NCBI GenBank assembly: GCA_902766515.1
Contig: CACXEB010000280.1
Location: 1-5,105, forward strand
Origin: an uncultured Eubacteriales bacterium
GTDB taxonomy: Bacteria > Bacillota_A > Clostridia > Christensenellales > Aristaeellaceae
Length of the DNA: 5,105 nucleotides
Reading direction: 5' to 3'
The notes under the pieces are model-generated. The model searched no databases and was not told the origin of the DNA. It saw only the letters and a program-made list of their open reading frames with translations. Both the position numbers and the translations under genes were made by a program. Below, in pieces: positions 4,822 through 5,105 of this stretch (position 1 is its first letter; every line of letters begins with the position of its first letter).

Positions 4822-5105
4822 ATCAGCCTCCCTACATAGGAAAGATAAGCGTCCATAAAGTCCTTCTTCCGGTGCTTGCTGATCGGCAGGGTCACATCAC
4901 CGCGCAGGGTCAGCATGTCCCGGCCGATGGACTGAACCCAGTCCATATTGATCAGATAGCCCGTATGGATGCGGAAAAAGCCGTCCTTCTCCACTTTCGA
5001 TTCGATATGCTTGATGTTCTGTCCGCAGGAAATCACCTGGTTGGTCAGGTGAATGAGGCTGTACTTCCTGTCCGTTTCACACCAGACAATATCGGCCAGC
5101 TGGAC
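4818..5105 (-). CDS. LytTR-domain response regulator, C-terminal part (cut by window edge)
   Basis: The frame is open from the right edge and 95 residues are visible. They make up nearly a whole LytTR DNA-binding domain: LADIVWCETDRKYSLIHL is the usual entry strand, GFFRIHTGYLINMDWV (42-57) corresponds to the family's F-x-R-x-H-x-(S)-Y-L-x-N signature, and LPISKHRKKDF (73-83) is the C-terminal strand-loop with basic DNA-contact residues. LytTR domains bind two direct repeats about 21 bp apart, usually as activators. An N-terminal receiver domain is expected outside the window because the gene precedes a GHKL kinase, but this cannot be seen. The GTG at 5036 is an internal valine codon, not a start, because the domain begins upstream of it. 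The stop TGA (4820-4818) overlaps the kinase start. The likely targets are the operators at 3508-3537 and 1619-1648. Confidence 0.9.
   Translation of the reverse strand, partial: VQLADIVWCETDRKYSLIHLTNQVISCGQNIKHIESKVEKDGFFRIHTGYLINMDWVQSIGRDMLTLRGDVTLPISKHRKKDFMDAYLSYVGRLM
4827..4832 (-). promoter_or_regulatory. Kinase ribosome binding site within the regulator gene
   Basis: GGGAGG on the minus strand lies within the last codons of the LytTR gene. It is 5 bases from the GTG at 4821 and 11 bases from the ATG at 4815. The GTG overlaps the upstream stop, an arrangement typical of translational coupling that keeps regulator and kinase in step. Confidence 0.6.

Noticed and set aside
1..5105. CRISPR array, tRNA/rRNA gene, insertion sequence or attachment site
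   Set aside because: No regular spacer-repeat pattern, cloverleaf, transposase motif or terminal inverted repeats were seen; the only repeats are the regulatory ones listed.

Overview
The window looks like a stretch of a Bacillota chromosome, probably a Clostridia-type gut or rumen anaerobe with fairly high GC. This is inferred from strong AAGGAGG ribosome binding sites, short Lys-Lys/Leu/Ala signal peptides ending in AFA or ALA, and an AgrC/AgrA-type GHKL kinase plus LytTR regulator. No finer taxonomy can be supported. All four recognisable genes lie on the minus strand, so the window is best read from right to left.

Reading right to left: (1) 5105-4818 is the C-terminal LytTR DNA-binding domain of a regulator whose 5' part lies outside the window. 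(2) 4821-3529 is a membrane GHKL histidine kinase, overlapping the regulator stop and so probably translationally coupled to it. (3) 3528-3413 is an intergenic region with a LytTR-like operator, the kinase terminator, a -10 element and a leader hairpin. (4) 3412-1697 is a secreted two-part alpha/beta hydrolase with an intact C-terminal esterase domain and a degenerate N-terminal one. (5) 1696-1525 is a second intergenic region with a strong hairpin, a second LytTR-like operator and a -10. (6) 1524-355 is a secreted acetylesterase/BD-FAE-like alpha/beta hydrolase, followed by a classical intrinsic terminator at 322-276. The leftmost 275 bases hold no convincing complete gene; a short reading frame ending at 112 may be the tail of a plus-strand gene.

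The main observation is that the two esterase genes share one promoter architecture. Each has two CCAGTTT direct repeats exactly 21 bp apart (9-bp repeats with a 12-bp spacer, the geometry of AgrA/LytTR operators). In both, exactly 32 bp separate the operator from a TGG-TATAAC or TGG-TAAAAA extended -10, no recognisable -35 is present, an AGCGGAGC octamer follows at the same distance from the -10, and the leader is about 50 nt. With a LytTR regulator and GHKL kinase encoded just upstream, the simplest reading is a compact regulon: a sensor kinase responding to an unknown, possibly peptide, signal and a LytTR activator that switches on two secreted esterases. No signal-peptide gene (AgrD/AgrB-like) is visible, and the regulatory link is inferred from sequence pattern alone.
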